Shown here: positions 63,428-64,000 of the stretch, one piece after another
Layout of the letters: every line of letters starts with the position of its first letter
Numbering within the stretch: position 1 is the stretch's first letter
Assembly: GCF_947500065.1 (NCBI RefSeq)
Contig: NZ_CANMQT010000009.1
Span: 124,001-188,000, forward strand
Length of the DNA: 64,000 nucleotides
Direction: 5' to 3'
From: an uncultured Aquimarina sp.
Lineage (GTDB): Bacteria; Bacteroidota; Bacteroidia; Flavobacteriales; Flavobacteriaceae
Translations under genes and position numbers: made by a program
The notes under the pieces: model-generated
What the model was told of the DNA's origin: nothing
The model's database searches: none
What the model saw: only the letters and a program-made list of their open reading frames with translations

Positions 63428-64000
63428 ATGAAAAGACACATTCTATTTGTGCTTCTTGCAATTGCAGGAATTACTGTCCAAGCTCAAGACCTACCTGCTA
63501 ATCCTGAACCAGGAAAATGCTATGTACGTTGTACAACACCAGATGTTTACGAAAATCAAACAGTACAAGTACAAATCACACCAGAATACAAAAAACTAAA
63601 AACATTTCCAGCTACATTTGAAACTGTAACGGAAAAGGTATTGGTTAAAGAAGAGGGGAAAAAACTCTCTGTTGTCCCTGCTAAATATAAAACTGAAACA
63701 GTTACTTTTATCAAAAAACAAGGTGCATCTGCGTTAAAAGTAATTCCTGCTAAATTTGGTACTGGAGCAGAAACAGTTGAAATTAAGCCTGCATACGCTC
63801 AATGGGAACTAGGATCTCCTGCACCTGATTGTGCATCAAGTAATCCTGATGACTGTAGATACTGGTGTTATAAAGGATATCCTGCAGAGTTTACTACAGT
63901 ACCAGTTCAAACATTAAGTACTGATGCTACTACAACTAGTAATTCTATTGCAGAGAAACCAAGTAGTTATACTAAAAGAGTAATTGCGGAACCAGCTAGA
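63428..64000 (+). CDS. Secreted protein with Tyr/Pro-rich repeats, 3' end off window
   Basis: Opens at ATG 63428 and runs off the window after 191 codons. Signal peptide 1-19 (MKRHILFVLLAIAGITVQAQ). The N-terminal PGKCYVRCTTPDVYE and loosely repeated units VVPAKYKTETVTF, VIPAKFGTGAETV and EIKPAYAQWE, with Cys pairs further on (CASSNPDDCRYWCYKGYPAEF), are like the N-terminal part of large flavobacterial OmpA-family proteins, whose OmpA domain lies at the far C-terminus beyond this window. That identity is inferred and unproven here. Confidence 0.7.
   Translation, partial: MKRHILFVLLAIAGITVQAQDLPANPEPGKCYVRCTTPDVYENQTVQVQITPEYKKLKTFPATFETVTEKVLVKEEGKKLSVVPAKYKTETVTFIKKQGASALKVIPAKFGTGAETVEIKPAYAQWELGSPAPDCASSNPDDCRYWCYKGYPAEFTTVPVQTLSTDATTTSNSIAEKPSSYTKRVIAEPAR

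Noticed and set aside
1..64000. CRISPR arrays, tRNA, rRNA, transposases or prophage
   Set aside because: No direct-repeat/spacer pattern, no cloverleaf-like T-arm sequences and no transposase or phage motifs were found by reading.

Overview
The window is low-GC, gene-dense DNA from a member of the Bacteroidetes, most likely a marine Flavobacteriaceae (an Aquimarina-like genome is my guess; the family-level call is firmer than the genus). Evidence: TAnnTTTG-type -7 promoter elements, A-rich leaders without strong Shine-Dalgarno sites, many short-signal-peptide lipoproteins, a CarboxypepD_reg/TonB plug/beta-barrel receptor, type IX secretion (T9SS) C-terminal tails, LytS/LytTR two-component pairs, and TraO/TraQ-like proteins. 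It is mostly chromosomal housekeeping and envelope genes. I see no tRNA, rRNA, CRISPR array, transposase or phage gene.

Layout. 1-6.8 kb: a leftward GNAT / serine hydrolase / SnoaL-like group, then a rightward group whose first gene, a fusion serine hydrolase, is interrupted by an in-frame TAA, followed by a CPBP protease and a leucine-rich-repeat protein. 6.8-15.1 kb: beta-helix lipoprotein, lpdA, a lipoprotein, a LytS/LytTR pair, an ExbB/MotA-like membrane protein, another serine hydrolase, a palindromic repeat and a tandem CDGSH protein. 15.2-19.4 kb: cobalamin riboswitch plus metE, then a DUF3179 protein. 19.7-24.2 kb: a leftward operon of an orphan membrane protein, a YdjM-like protein, a class B1 metallo-beta-lactamase lipoprotein and an ABC exporter. 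24.2-32.3 kb: DEAD-type helicase, TsaC/Sua5, AraC regulator, secreted protein, a tiny acidic peptide ORF, a second LytS/LytTR pair and a GH13 amylase. 32.6-42.3 kb: OmpA lipoprotein, GT2, an HsdR-N nuclease-like protein, holA, MFS transporter, Lrp regulator divergent from a Cys/Met PLP enzyme, DUF418 and GH18. 42.5-45.4 kb: three short paralogous peptide genes ending in ELPKA(C/S)SHAIHR, interspersed with a leftward lipoprotein/LysE/kinase group. 45.5-48.6 kb: T9SS esterase, fumC and a small membrane protein. 49.1-57.7 kb: two long paralogous TraQ-like/DUF5011 repeat lipoproteins flanking a TonB receptor and a TraO-like barrel. 57.8-64 kb: arsC-like gene, prfB with its programmed +1 frameshift, a metzincin-type protease, a threonine aldolase, a DUF1508 protein and the start of a large secreted protein running off the edge.

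The most unusual element is the three-member 28-residue peptide family at 42.59, 45.06 and 45.27 kb. The last 12 codons of the copies vary at 10 positions, yet nine of those are purely synonymous, so the peptide sequence itself is under selection. Two copies carry a conserved upstream module (GGGGA...GTGTTTT(T/C)CCCC, ATTCCT, TATATTTGTACCA) exactly 53 nt from the start codon. I know of no described family matching it; signalling peptide, bacteriocin-like peptide or regulatory leader are all open.
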